Below, piece by piece: positions 1-6,970 of a DNA stretch of 8,683 nucleotides. Numbering within the stretch: the first letter of the stretch is position 1; every line of letters starts with the position of its first letter. Made by a program: the position numbers and the translations under genes. Under the pieces are notes generated by a model that searched no databases, was not told where the DNA came from, and saw only the letters and a list, made by a program, of their open reading frames with translations. The DNA is from an uncultured Clostridia bacterium (GTDB taxonomy: Bacteria > Bacillota > Clostridia > TANB77 > CAG-508), in NCBI GenBank assembly GCA_944393755.1, contig CALYBF010000056.1, forward strand, positions 1 through 8,683, read 5' to 3'.

Positions 1-1004
1 ATATCTAATCTATTTTCATTTCTACATAATCTTAGCATATTTCCTATTTTACTATAATCACTTGCTATATTTGTATCTACTAGCTCTCCTGGTATTTTTC
101 CAAAACTCATATAATAATTTAAAAAATATAAACACATATTTGAATTATATAGCTTTGTTTCTACATCTTTTGAAAATCTATATCCGTCGTAATTCTCTTT
201 CATTATTGGAAGTAATTCTTCTTGTTTTTCTTTCTTTATTTCTTGTGAGTCCATTATTTTTATTAGTTCGTCTTTAGTAAAGCCCATCATTTCATTTAAT
301 CTAGAATCTCTTGTTAAATCTGATATTATATTAAAACCTGATGTCATACTATCTAATGTTATTGGTGCTACTCCTGTTATAAATATTCTATCAATCACAC
401 TTTCTGTTCCCTTTTTTAATATTTCATACCATTTTCTTATTTTTCCATTTTTTGATATTAAATTTTTAAATTCTTCTGTTCTAAACCCTAACAATTCATT
501 TGCAAAATGATCATATTCATCTATTATTACATATATCTTTTCTTCTCGTTTTTGTATATAAAATGCCTTAAATAAATTATCTAATATATCTTCTGATTCT
601 TCATTTTCATTTACATAAAAATCCAAACCATATCTTTTAACAAAAACATTAATTGAAGAAGTTACTTCTCTTTTAAAACTTAATATTGTTGTTTCTTCAC
701 CATTTGTATCTATTCCTGAAAAGTTAAATCTTAATATATAATAACTATTTCTAAACTTGCTTGGTTTTTTTCCAATATATGTTTCTCCAAATAATTTTTC
801 AAATTTATCTTTTTTATTTATATCGTAATAATTTTCTAATACACTTGTAAACAATGTTTTTCCAAACTTTCTAGGACGTAGAAACATTATATATCTTTCT
901 GCTAAATTTTCTAATTTTTCTATATAACTAGTTTTATCTACATAATAATAATTTTCTTCTACTATTTTTTCATAATCACTTATTCCATAAGGTAGTTTTT
1001 TCAT
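1..1004 (-). CDS. AAA-ATPase-like / PD-(D/E)XK nuclease family protein, 3' end cut by window edge
   Basis: About 334 residues are visible, and the C-terminus runs off the left edge. The start reads MKKLPYGISDYEKI and is followed by YYYVDKT, the typical opening of the AAA-ATPase-like family (PF09820, often fused to a C-terminal PD-(D/E)XK nuclease-like domain). A degenerate P-loop, RPRKFGKT, lies near residues 43-50. A Walker-B-like hydrophobic strand ending in IDEYD lies near residues 160-166. The family's nuclease-like domain would be outside the window, so its presence is unproven. The cellular role of the family is poorly known; these proteins often occur in several copies per genome and are suspected of nucleic-acid or defence functions. 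The ATG at 1004 is supported by AAGG eight bases upstream. The gene lies 67 nt beyond hemW and probably has its own promoter. It contains no in-frame CGG codon in the visible part. Confidence 0.85.
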   Translation of the reverse strand, partial: MKKLPYGISDYEKIVEENYYYVDKTSYIEKLENLAERYIMFLRPRKFGKTLFTSVLENYYDINKKDKFEKLFGETYIGKKPSKFRNSYYILRFNFSGIDTNGEETTILSFKREVTSSINVFVKRYGLDFYVNENEESEDILDNLFKAFYIQKREEKIYVIIDEYDHFANELLGFRTEEFKNLISKNGKIRKWYEILKKGTESVIDRIFITGVAPITLDSMTSGFNIISDLTRDSRLNEMMGFTKDELIKIMDSQEIKKEKQEELLPIMKENYDGYRFSKDVETKLYNSNMCLYFLNYYMSFGKIPGELVDTNIASDYSKIGNMLRLCRNENRLD

Positions 1005-1039
1005 ATGCGTTACCTTCTTTCTTTTTTATTTACAGTAAT

Positions 1040-1068
1040 ATTTTACTATACTATTCTTTAAAAATCAA
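1040..1068 (-). promoter_or_regulatory. Candidate sigma-A promoter for the AAA-ATPase-like gene
   Basis: On the minus strand, TTGATT (1068-1063) and TAAAAT (1045-1040) are separated by exactly 17 nt. They match the TTGACA/TATAAT consensus at 4 of 6 and 5 of 6 positions. The predicted start near 1033 leaves a leader of about 30 nt with the AAGG site. The -35 box begins just after the hemW stop codon. In such AT-rich DNA chance matches are common, so confidence is moderate. Confidence 0.4.
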
Positions 1069-1071
1069 GTT

Positions 1072-2226
1072 TTACACGAACTCCTCAAAAACAATATTTG
1101 CTAAATCTAGCCCTTTATTTGTTAATTTTATATTATCTAAATCTACTATAATTAAACCTTCATTTACTAATTTATCTAATTCTTTTCTATATAAAAATAA
1201 TGGGTTTTCTAAAAACTTTTCTTTAAATCTAGAAATACTAACACCTTCTATTTTTCTAAAGCCTAACATCATATATTCTTTTTCTTCATCTTCTTTTGTT
1301 TGTTTTTCTTCTATTATTTTGCTTTTTTCAAAATCATTATTTTTAATATTTTCAATATATTTTTCTAAATTAGAAATATTACAAAATCTAGTTTTATCAA
1401 TATAAGAGTGAGAAGCTAAACCAAAACCAATATATTCTTCTTGATTCCAACAATTTAAATTATGTTTTGATTCTTGTCCTTTTTTAGAAAAATTAGATAT
1501 TTCATAATGGTTATATCCAGCAAGTTCTAAAAAATTTTTAACATACCAATACATATTTCTTTCTTCTTCATCCGAAGGAAGTAGCATTTTTCCTTCTTCT
1601 ATTTGTTTTTCTATTAAAGTTCCTTCTTCTACTATTAATGAATATACACTAATATGATTAGGGTTTATATTTACTATTTTTTCTAAACTTTCTTTAATAT
1701 CACTAATTTTTTGGTTTGGAAGTGCTATCATTAAATCTACATTTACGTTATTAAAACCTACTTCTTTTGCTAAGTTATAGGTATCTAAAAAATTTTCAAA
1801 AGTATGTATCCTTCCAATTTGTTTTAATAAATTATTATTAGTTTCTTGAAGTCCAATACTTAGCCTATTAATTCCTACTTTTTTATACATCTCTAATTTT
1901 TCTTTAGTTACAGTTCCTGGGTTTACTTCAATTGTTATTTCTAAATCATTAAATGGAGTTTTATTTGATTTTAGTTTTTCTTTTAATAAATTTAAAATAT
2001 CTACAATATATTTACATTTAATATATGAAGGTGTTCCTCCACCTAGATAAATAGTTGTTACATTTTTATTTAAAAAATTAAAATTTTCTATTTCTTTTTT
2101 TAAACACTCTATATAATCTTCTATTAAATTATCTTTATTACAAAAAGAAATGAAATCACAATAATTACATTTCTTTTTACAAAAAGGTATATGTATATAT
2201 ACTCCAAAATTATTTTTATTTTCCAT
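1072..2226 (-). CDS. hemW: HemW-type radical SAM protein (heme chaperone, coproporphyrinogen III oxidase-like family)
   Basis: This is a 384-residue protein of normal family length. The radical SAM cluster motif CxxxCxxC is C16, C20 and C23 within IPFCKKKCNYCDF and would bind a [4Fe-4S] cluster and S-adenosylmethionine. Phe25 occupies the place where true HemN oxidases have a further cysteine, which favours HemW over HemN. GGGTPS at residues 62-67 is the glycine-rich SAM-contact motif. The C-terminal region, with YMMLGFRKIEG and a winged-helix-like end, fits the HemN C-terminal domain. HemW proteins bind and deliver heme rather than oxidise coproporphyrinogen; many anaerobes without heme synthesis carry one. 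The ATG at 2226 lies inside the end of whiA (11-nt overlap) with GGTGAT just upstream, so translation is probably coupled to whiA. It has no in-frame CGG codon. Confidence 0.92.
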   Translation of the reverse strand: MENKNNFGVYIHIPFCKKKCNYCDFISFCNKDNLIEDYIECLKKEIENFNFLNKNVTTIYLGGGTPSYIKCKYIVDILNLLKEKLKSNKTPFNDLEITIEVNPGTVTKEKLEMYKKVGINRLSIGLQETNNNLLKQIGRIHTFENFLDTYNLAKEVGFNNVNVDLMIALPNQKISDIKESLEKIVNINPNHISVYSLIVEEGTLIEKQIEEGKMLLPSDEEERNMYWYVKNFLELAGYNHYEISNFSKKGQESKHNLNCWNQEEYIGFGLASHSYIDKTRFCNISNLEKYIENIKNNDFEKSKIIEEKQTKEDEEKEYMMLGFRKIEGVSISRFKEKFLENPLFLYRKELDKLVNEGLIIVDLDNIKLTNKGLDLANIVFEEFV

Positions 2227-3104
2227 TTGCTATCACCATTATTTTTTTTAGTCTATAATTTACTCCTGATTTTCCTACTGGTTTACTAAGTTTCTTACCT
2301 AGGTCAGAAAGTGCCATATCTGGGTTTTCTAGTCTTAAGTTTGCAATTTCTTTTAAATTTTCACTTAAACTATTAAACTTACCACTTCTTTTTAATTTGT
2401 TTATCGCTTCTATTTGTTCAATTGAAGCATTTATTGTTTTATTTAAATTTGCTGTTTCACAATTTACAATTCTATTTACTTTTCCTCTCATTTCTTTTTT
2501 TATTCTTATATCTTCAAAACTCATTACTGCTTTAGAAGCCCCAATTAAAGCTAAAAATTTAGAAATTTCTTCACCTTCTTTTATATACAAAGATTTTTTA
2601 TTTTCTATTATCATTTTTTTAGTATTAATTTCTAATATTTTTAAGATAGAAATTATAATATTTAAATTTTTCTCTGTATTAAAACTAATTTCTAAATGGT
2701 ATTTTTTATTTGGATCATTAATAGACCCGAGAACCCATAAACACTCCTCTAATTATTGCTTTTAACTCTTCTTCATTTTTATTTTTTATATCCTCTAAGT
2801 CTGTTTCTTTTATATAAATTAAATTAGAATTAATATCTACAAAACTCATAACATCTTTTTTATTTAATTTTACAACAAAGTTTTTTCCTATCATTTCTAT
2901 CTTATAATTTATATTTAAATTACTAAGTAACTTTGAAAACCTATTTATATTATAATCACTCTCAGTTGAGTACTTTATATTATTTTTTATTATTTCTATA
3001 TTTTTAGAAATTAAATATCCTATTAATTCATTTTTTACAATTTCTTTATTACTTAAATTACTATTTTTATTTAATTCTTGTTTTATATCTGAAGAAAATG
3101 ACAT
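2216..3104 (-). CDS. whiA: WhiA, DNA-binding regulator of sporulation/cell division, read through one +1 shift at CGG
   Basis: Under the standard code this locus gives two fragments: an N-terminal one (3104-2718) and a C-terminal one beginning near 2614. Skipping one C at 2729 joins them into 295 residues (Bacillus subtilis WhiA is about 316). The joined region reads RGVFMGSGSINDPNKKYHLE, which matches the conserved WhiA segment RGxFLxxGSxNxPxxxYHLE with no length change. Residues 1-125 correspond to the N-terminal WhiA domain, the middle to the degenerate homing-endonuclease (LAGLIDADG-like) fold, and the end to the helix-turn-helix; hallmarks are RNSVNR-like MRGKVNR, VNCETANLNKT and KSGVNYRLKK. 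In Gram-positives WhiA acts in division, chromosome segregation and, in actinobacteria, sporulation. The ATG at 3104 has AAAGGAG nine bases upstream and sits 15 nt after prmC. A pseudogene is the alternative, but both halves are well conserved. Confidence 0.9.
2727..2729 (-). other. CGG +1 frameshift site in whiA (TCT C GGG)
   Basis: The in-frame codon 126 is CGG, in the mRNA context GGT TCT CGG GTC TAT TAA. Read normally, translation stops two codons later. Skipping the C at 2729 gives GGT TCT GGG TCT ATT AAT GAT, coding G-S-G-S-I-N-D, the conserved WhiA sequence. The shift yields glycine 126 and preserves alignment length, which supports +1 rather than -2, since -2 would leave an additional arginine. 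Confidence 0.85.
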
Positions 3105-3119
3105 AAACTTTCTCTCCTT

Positions 3120-3965
3120 TTAATTTAATTTTGCAATAACTACTCTATCATTATCACATAAATCTTTTTTACAAGTAATATTTATATATTTTTCTTGTTC
3201 TTTTAACAAATTTTCAACATCTTCTTTTTGGTCATAACCTATTTCAAAACATAGATATCCATTAAATTTTAGATATTCATCTGCATTTTTTATTATTTTT
3301 CTATAAAAATCTAAACCGTCATATCCTCCGTCTAGTGCTAACTTTGGCTCTTTTTGTACTTCTTTATCTAATTTTTTTAAAACTTCTTTTTTTATATATG
3401 GTGGGTTTGATACTATAATATCATATTTTTCTTTTTTTAAATTTTTAAATAAATCTGATTCTACAAATGTTATTCTATCTTCTACCTCATTATTTTTTGC
3501 ATTTAATTTTGCTACGTTTAATGCTTTATCAGATATATCTACTGCTGTTATATTACTTTTATCTATATATTTTGCAAGTGATATTGCAATTGCACCGCTT
3601 CCTGTGCATAAATCTAATATTTTTTTTGCATTAATTTTTTTAGCAATTTTAATTACTTCTTCTACTAATATTTCAGTATCTGGTCTTGGTATTAAAACAT
3701 TTTCATCAACAAAAAATGTCATTTTCATAAATTCTTGTCTATTTGTTATATGCTGAATTGGTATTCCATTACACAATTTTTTTATTGCTTTAAAATAATT
3801 TACTTCTTGTCTTAATGTTAGTTTTTCTTTATCATATACAACTAAATATTCTCTTGGCTTATTTAACACAAATTGCATTATTAGTCTTGATTTTATATTT
3901 GGTTCTGTTACATTATTTGTTTTTAATATTATCATACCTTTTCTAATTGTTTCTTTTATTGTCAT
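3120..3965 (-). CDS. prmC: PrmC, peptide chain release factor N5-glutamine methyltransferase
   Basis: This 281-residue protein methylates the glutamine of the GGQ motif in release factors RF1 and RF2, using S-adenosylmethionine. The N-terminal helical substrate-binding domain covers about residues 1-80. IPRPDTE (92-98) is the conserved PrmC linker motif. ILDLCTGSGAIA (116-127) is the SAM-binding motif I of the class I methyltransferase fold. NPPY (187-190) is the catalytic motif that holds the target glutamine amide. A TTG at 3971 would add two residues, but the ATG at 3965 is preferred because GGTGGTGAT, an 8-of-9 match to the anti-Shine-Dalgarno complement, ends five bases before it. It is followed by whiA after 15 nt, so it probably heads a prmC-whiA-hemW operon; prmC often neighbours prfA instead. 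It has no in-frame CGG, although CGG occurs three times out of frame. Confidence 0.93.
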   Translation of the reverse strand: MTIKETIRKGMIILKTNNVTEPNIKSRLIMQFVLNKPREYLVVYDKEKLTLRQEVNYFKAIKKLCNGIPIQHITNRQEFMKMTFFVDENVLIPRPDTEILVEEVIKIAKKINAKKILDLCTGSGAIAISLAKYIDKSNITAVDISDKALNVAKLNAKNNEVEDRITFVESDLFKNLKKEKYDIIVSNPPYIKKEVLKKLDKEVQKEPKLALDGGYDGLDFYRKIIKNADEYLKFNGYLCFEIGYDQKEDVENLLKEQEKYINITCKKDLCDNDRVVIAKLN

Positions 3966-3985
3966 AACCAATCACCACCAACCAT

Positions 3986-3994
3986 ATTTTACCA
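3986..3994 (-). promoter_or_regulatory. Possible extended -10 promoter for prmC-whiA-hemW
   Basis: TGGTAAAAT on the minus strand fits an extended -10 element (TGN followed by TAAAAT, 5 of 6 to TATAAT). It lies between the spoIVB terminator and the prmC start, with a T-rich stretch upstream but no convincing -35 box. Position in a gap that follows a terminator is the main support. Confidence 0.35.
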
Positions 3995-4024
3995 CATTTT
4001 CTTTACAAAAAAAATAGTAAGAGG

Positions 4025-4054
4025 AAAAAAACAGTAGCAAATTACTACTGTTTT
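4025..4054 (-). terminator. Intrinsic terminator after spoIVB
   Basis: On the minus strand AAAACAGTAG (4054-4045) pairs perfectly with CTACTGTTTT (4037-4028) around a 7-nt loop, and the T-run continues beyond the stem. It begins 8 nt after the spoIVB stop codon. It separates spoIVB from prmC, so the two are probably separate transcripts. Confidence 0.85.
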
Positions 4055-4062
4055 AAAAATTA

Positions 4063-5297
4063 TTACATCACTTCTTTTGATTGTTTTATCATTATATCTG
4101 CAAAAACTCCATAACCTTCTTCTGGGTTATTTACTAAAACATGTGTTACAGCTCCAATAAATTTACCATTTTGAATTATTGGTGAACCTGACATACCTTG
4201 TATTATTCCACCTGTTTTTTCTAATAATTCTTTATCTGTTACTCTTATTTCCATACTCTTATTATTATAATTATTATCTTTATAAATTTCTTCAATTTCG
4301 ATTTCGTATTCTTGTGGTTTATCATTATCTAAGTTGCAAAGAATAGTTGCTTTTCCTTTTTTTATTTCATCTCTAGTTGCAACTTCTACTTCTTTTGAAT
4401 TATCTAAATTTAAACTATATAAATTATTAACAGTTCCATAAATACCAAATCTAGTGTTTTTGTTAATTGTTCCTATTTTTTCTTGTTTTTCTATACTTCC
4501 TTGTATTTTACCTGGTGTTCCATTTTCTCCTTTTTCTATGTTTAATATCCTTGTTGTTACAAATTCTCCAGATGCTATATCTATTAATTCTCCTGTATCT
4601 ATATCTGATATTCCGTGCCCTAAAGCTCCAAAAGTTCTTGTTTCAGGTTCATAAAAAGTAACAGTTCCAACACCTGCTGCACTATCTCTTACCCATAAGC
4701 CTAGTTTATATTCATTATTTTCTTGCTTTACTGGTAAAATACTACACTCTTTTGTTTCTTCATCACTAATATATTCTAATTTTATTTCTTTACCGTTAGA
4801 GTTGTTAACAGTTTCTATTAAATCGTCTGTACTATTTATTTGTACATTATTTGCTTTAACTATAGTATCTCCTTCTTCAATACCTGTATTTTCATATGGT
4901 TTATATTTTTTATTATCTTCACCTTTTATTTCTGACATACCGTACTACTAAAACACCATTAGTATATAATTTCACCCCTGCAATATTTCCGGCAAAGGAT
5001 TACTTTTGTTTTTGGAATTACATTTACATCTACTTCTTTTAATGGAATTGTATTAAATAAATTAACTTCTAAACTTTTCTTTCCTACTTCTTCACTTATT
5101 TTAGAATTATTATTAGAAGATGTTTCTACAGTTTTTAAATTTTTATTTACAATATTTATACCAAATAAAGTTGTAATAGAAATATTTTCCCCTTGAAACG
5201 CTATTATCTCTTCTGGAATTCTTTCTATTACTAAAACATATATAAAAATTATTATTAAAAAAAATACTAATAATAGCATTTTGAAAAAACTCTTCAT
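4063..5297 (-). CDS. spoIVB: SpoIVB, forespore-secreted serine peptidase (S55), read through two +1 shifts at CGG
   Basis: The standard code gives an N-terminal fragment (5297-4959) and a C-terminal fragment (from 4938). Skipping a C at 4991 and another at 4942 gives one 410-residue protein (B. subtilis SpoIVB is about 425). A membrane anchor or signal lies at residues 5-23, a PDZ domain at about 138-190 (GIEEGDTIVKANN), and the S55 peptidase domain follows. The likely catalytic His is H227 in GALGHGISD and the nucleophile is S371 in GMSGSP; the Asp is not assigned with certainty. SpoIVB is secreted from the forespore and cleaves SpoIVFA, releasing SpoIVFB to process pro-sigma-K. The restored middle, CGNIAGVKLYTNGVLVVGMS, matches the family pattern around GVKL and GVLVVG. 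AAGGAG lies seven bases before the ATG at 5297. A forespore-type promoter lies upstream and a strong terminator downstream, so it is probably monocistronic. Confidence 0.92.
4940..4942 (-). other. Second CGG +1 frameshift site in spoIVB (GTA C GGT)
   Basis: The zero-frame reading after the first shift is TTA GTA GTA CGG TAT GTC, which reaches a TGA six codons after the CGG. Skipping the C at 4942 gives GTA GTA GGT ATG TCA, coding V-V-G-M-S with glycine 119. The family has a VVG at this place. The downstream frame then runs without interruption to the normal SpoIVB C-terminus. Confidence 0.85.
4989..4991 (-). other. First CGG +1 frameshift site in spoIVB (TGC C GGA)
   Basis: Codon 103 is CGG in CTT TGC CGG AAA TAT. 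Without a shift the protein ends nine codons later at TAA. Skipping the C at 4991 gives TGC GGA AAT ATT GCA GGG GTG AAA, coding C-G-N-I-A-G-V-K, which fits the family's GGxxIGVKL segment in length and position. This shift and the one 48 nt downstream are both needed to reach the peptidase domain. Confidence 0.87.
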
Positions 5298-5303
5298 AAT
5301 CTT

Positions 5304-5309
5304 CTCCTT
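5304..5309 (-). promoter_or_regulatory. spoIVB ribosome binding site
   Basis: AAGGAG on the minus strand sits seven bases before the ATG at 5297. It fixes the start of spoIVB and shows that the upstream gene does not read into it. Confidence 0.75.
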
Positions 5310-5319
5310 AAACTATTAT

Positions 5320-5348
5320 TAGTATTCACATATTTTTTATTTATATAC
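5320..5348 (-). promoter_or_regulatory. Candidate forespore sigma (SigG/SigF-type) promoter of spoIVB
   Basis: GTATA (5348-5344) and AATACTA (5326-5320) are separated by 17 nt on the minus strand. This resembles the sigma-G pattern GHATR, 16-18 nt, CATWMTA, with one mismatch in the -10 element. The predicted start near 5313 leaves a short leader carrying AAGGAG. In B. subtilis spoIVB is transcribed by SigF and SigG, so the location fits. AT-rich DNA gives chance matches, so this is an inference. Confidence 0.5.
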
Positions 5349-5361
5349 AATTTTTTATTTA
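5332..5361. repeat. Two 12-bp direct repeats flanking the spoIVB -35 region
   Basis: The sequence attttttattta occurs at 5332-5343 and again at 5350-5361. The copies flank the GTATA element upstream of spoIVB. The second copy overlaps the stop codon of the upstream gene. They may be regulator sites or simply low-complexity AT sequence. Confidence 0.3.
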
Positions 5362-6956
5362 AAATATAGTAATTGGATTTGTTCTATACATTGAATATCT
5401 TTCTCTTCCGAAGTGCTGTAAAATACATAGATGCTAATGTTCCTCCCTGGTCTGCCATATATTCATATATATTATTCGTATCATTTAAACCTGTTTGATT
5501 TACAATTGATGTATAACACCCGAAGTTCATCGTGTGGATAATAATATATTGTATTTGTTCCATCTGTAACTGATTTTCTTTCAAAATCAATATTAAAATA
5601 TGCTCCTGTAATATAATAACTATTATTATTTTTTTCTGTTAAATCAGAATCTGTTGCTCTATGATAATATTCATCATTTGTTATTATATATATTGAATCT
5701 AAATTTACAACTTCCTCCGTTTTTGTATTTGTTACAATTGAATATCCATTATAGATTTTTCCACCAATACTTAGTCCTTGCATAAAACTTATTATTGATA
5801 CATTATTTAGTATTTTTTCCCACTCATCTTCTTTAAGTTCTGGCATTTGGAAATTTGCACTTGTTGAACTTGCATATCTATTATAATTTGCAATTGCAAT
5901 TGATAAATTTTTTTCTATTGAATATCTTATTACTGATAATCTATGTTGATTAAAATTTGAATTTGGATCTTCAATACTTGTTGCATTTCCTTGATCAGTT
6001 CCAAATATTTCTATATCTTGTCCATAAACATCTGCTAAAGATTTTCCATTTTCATCTACAGCATTTGATGTAGTTAAACTTCCCAAATTCTTTCTTACCC
6101 ACATTGTAAATTCAAAAGCATTTCTATAATATTCTACACCTGAATTGCTTTGAACATTGTCATATTGTAGATTTGATGTCTCTTTTTTGTTTCCAATAAT
6201 TGTAAACCAATGACTTTGTTCATTATAATTCTTTACCCCATTAACTTTAGTATATTGCCAACTTTTTATCTCACTTAATGTATTATTTTCTGAATATGCT
6301 AAATTCTCTGATAAAGTTTCTGGATAGATGTCTATTCCCCTATATCTTGCAAAAACTGTTCCGTTACTATCAATTGAATAAAAAACATTGTCTAATAAAT
6401 ATCCAGACATATATGTTGGATTTCCATTTACAAGCCCTTCTATAGATATATAATTGTCTAATGAATATGTTATTACAACATCTGTGCTTCCTTCTATGTA
6501 TCTACAACTGTAATGAATATAAGGTTTTAAACCATATATTTTGTCTCCATCTTGATATGTCTCTCCTTCATCTTCTTGATTCAACGTATTGGTAAATGGT
6601 GAATAAATATAATATCCGTCATACATTGTATAAACAAGTGCTGGTATATAACTTTGTAAGGCATCTTTATCATATCCTACTAAATTAAACTGTTCAGCAA
6701 TTGAATTAAAAAATGTATTAACAGATGCATTAATATCTCTTAATTTAGAATTTGCTAAATCAGAAGTGCTATTATTTATTGTATTTAATTGAAATGCTTC
6801 TAAGGCATCATATGTTGCATTTTTTAATTTTTTGTCATATGATGTTTGTAATGTTATAGTTTGCACTTGATTTTGCACATATACAGTTAGTACCAATGAA
6901 ATTGGTAGCATAATAATAATAAATATTACTGCTAAATTTTGTATTTTCATATACAT
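5359..6956 (-). CDS. Large single-pass membrane protein of the pilin-like cluster, read through two +1 shifts at CGG
   Basis: I do not recognise the family. Under the standard code it ends at 5481 after 491 residues; skipping a C at 5522 and another at 5410 extends it to 531 residues ending TNPITIF at 5359. Residues 7-28 form one hydrophobic segment, followed by a large Tyr/Asn/Ser-rich domain with no cysteine motif, predicted outside the cell. The +1 tail after the first shift stays open for 37 codons in ordinary codon usage, and the second shift opens 15 more before a TAA. Two ATGs compete: 6956 and 6950. AAAGG is only about four bases from the first but ten from the second, so MKIQNLAV from 6950 (529 aa) may be the true start. 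It follows three small single-pass proteins, suggesting a shared surface or pilus-like structure. The cluster's role is inferred only from architecture. Confidence 0.75.
5408..5410 (-). other. Second CGG +1 frameshift site in the 531-aa membrane protein (CTT C GGA)
   Basis: In the frame entered by the upstream shift, codon 516 is CGG in GCA CTT CGG AAG AGA. Unshifted, translation ends after seven more codons at TAG. Skipping the C at 5410 gives CTT GGA AGA GAA AGA TAT, coding L-G-R-E-R-Y and a 15-residue tail ending at TAA (5359). No family alignment is available to me for this tail, so support comes from the pattern seen at the other sites. Confidence 0.6.
5520..5522 (-). other. First CGG +1 frameshift site in the 531-aa membrane protein (CTT C GGG)
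   Basis: Codon 479 is CGG in GAT GAA CTT CGG GTG TTA. The zero frame ends 12 codons later in a basic tail. Skipping the C at 5522 gives GAT GAA CTT GGG TGT TAT ACA, coding D-E-L-G-C-Y-T, and opens a 37-codon stretch including EYMADQGGTLASMYF, which looks like genuine coding sequence. Confidence 0.75.
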
Positions 6957-6970
6957 CTTTCCTTTTGTAT

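Noticed and set aside
1031..1045. Small inverted repeat AGTAA-AATA-TTACT after hemW as a terminator
   Set aside because: The stem is only five A/T-rich pairs with no proper T-run directly after it; it overlaps the better-supported promoter.
2216..2614. The C-terminal WhiA part as a separate gene from the ATG at 2614
   Set aside because: No ribosome site is visible, and the open frame continues upstream into the conserved SINDP...YHLE segment that belongs to full-length WhiA.
2397..2765. Plus-strand open frames at 62-277, 2397-2765, 4454-4661 and 7383-7580
   Set aside because: They are antisense to well-supported genes, have hydrophobic low-complexity translations typical of reverse-complement reading of AT-rich genes, and lack ribosome sites.
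4063..4938. The C-terminal SpoIVB part as a separate gene starting at the ATG at 4938
   Set aside because: There is no Shine-Dalgarno site before it, and it would lack the membrane segment; the sequence upstream, in corrected frame, is conserved SpoIVB.
2216..6956. The five frame breaks are sequencing or assembly errors
   Set aside because: Random errors would not all be an additional C 5' of GGN in sense orientation in three genes, nor spare every gene without an in-frame CGG. There is no homopolymer C run at most sites. Raw reads would settle it.
2216..6956. whiA, spoIVB and the large membrane gene are decaying pseudogenes
   Set aside because: Outside the CGG sites the frames are clean, catalytic and DNA-binding motifs are intact, ribosome sites are strong, and spoIVB has a fitting promoter and terminator.
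2216..6956. Simple reassignment of CGG to another amino acid, as reported in some Firmicutes
   Set aside because: Reassignment keeps the frame; here the frame changes by one base at every CGG and the zero frame soon meets a stop codon.
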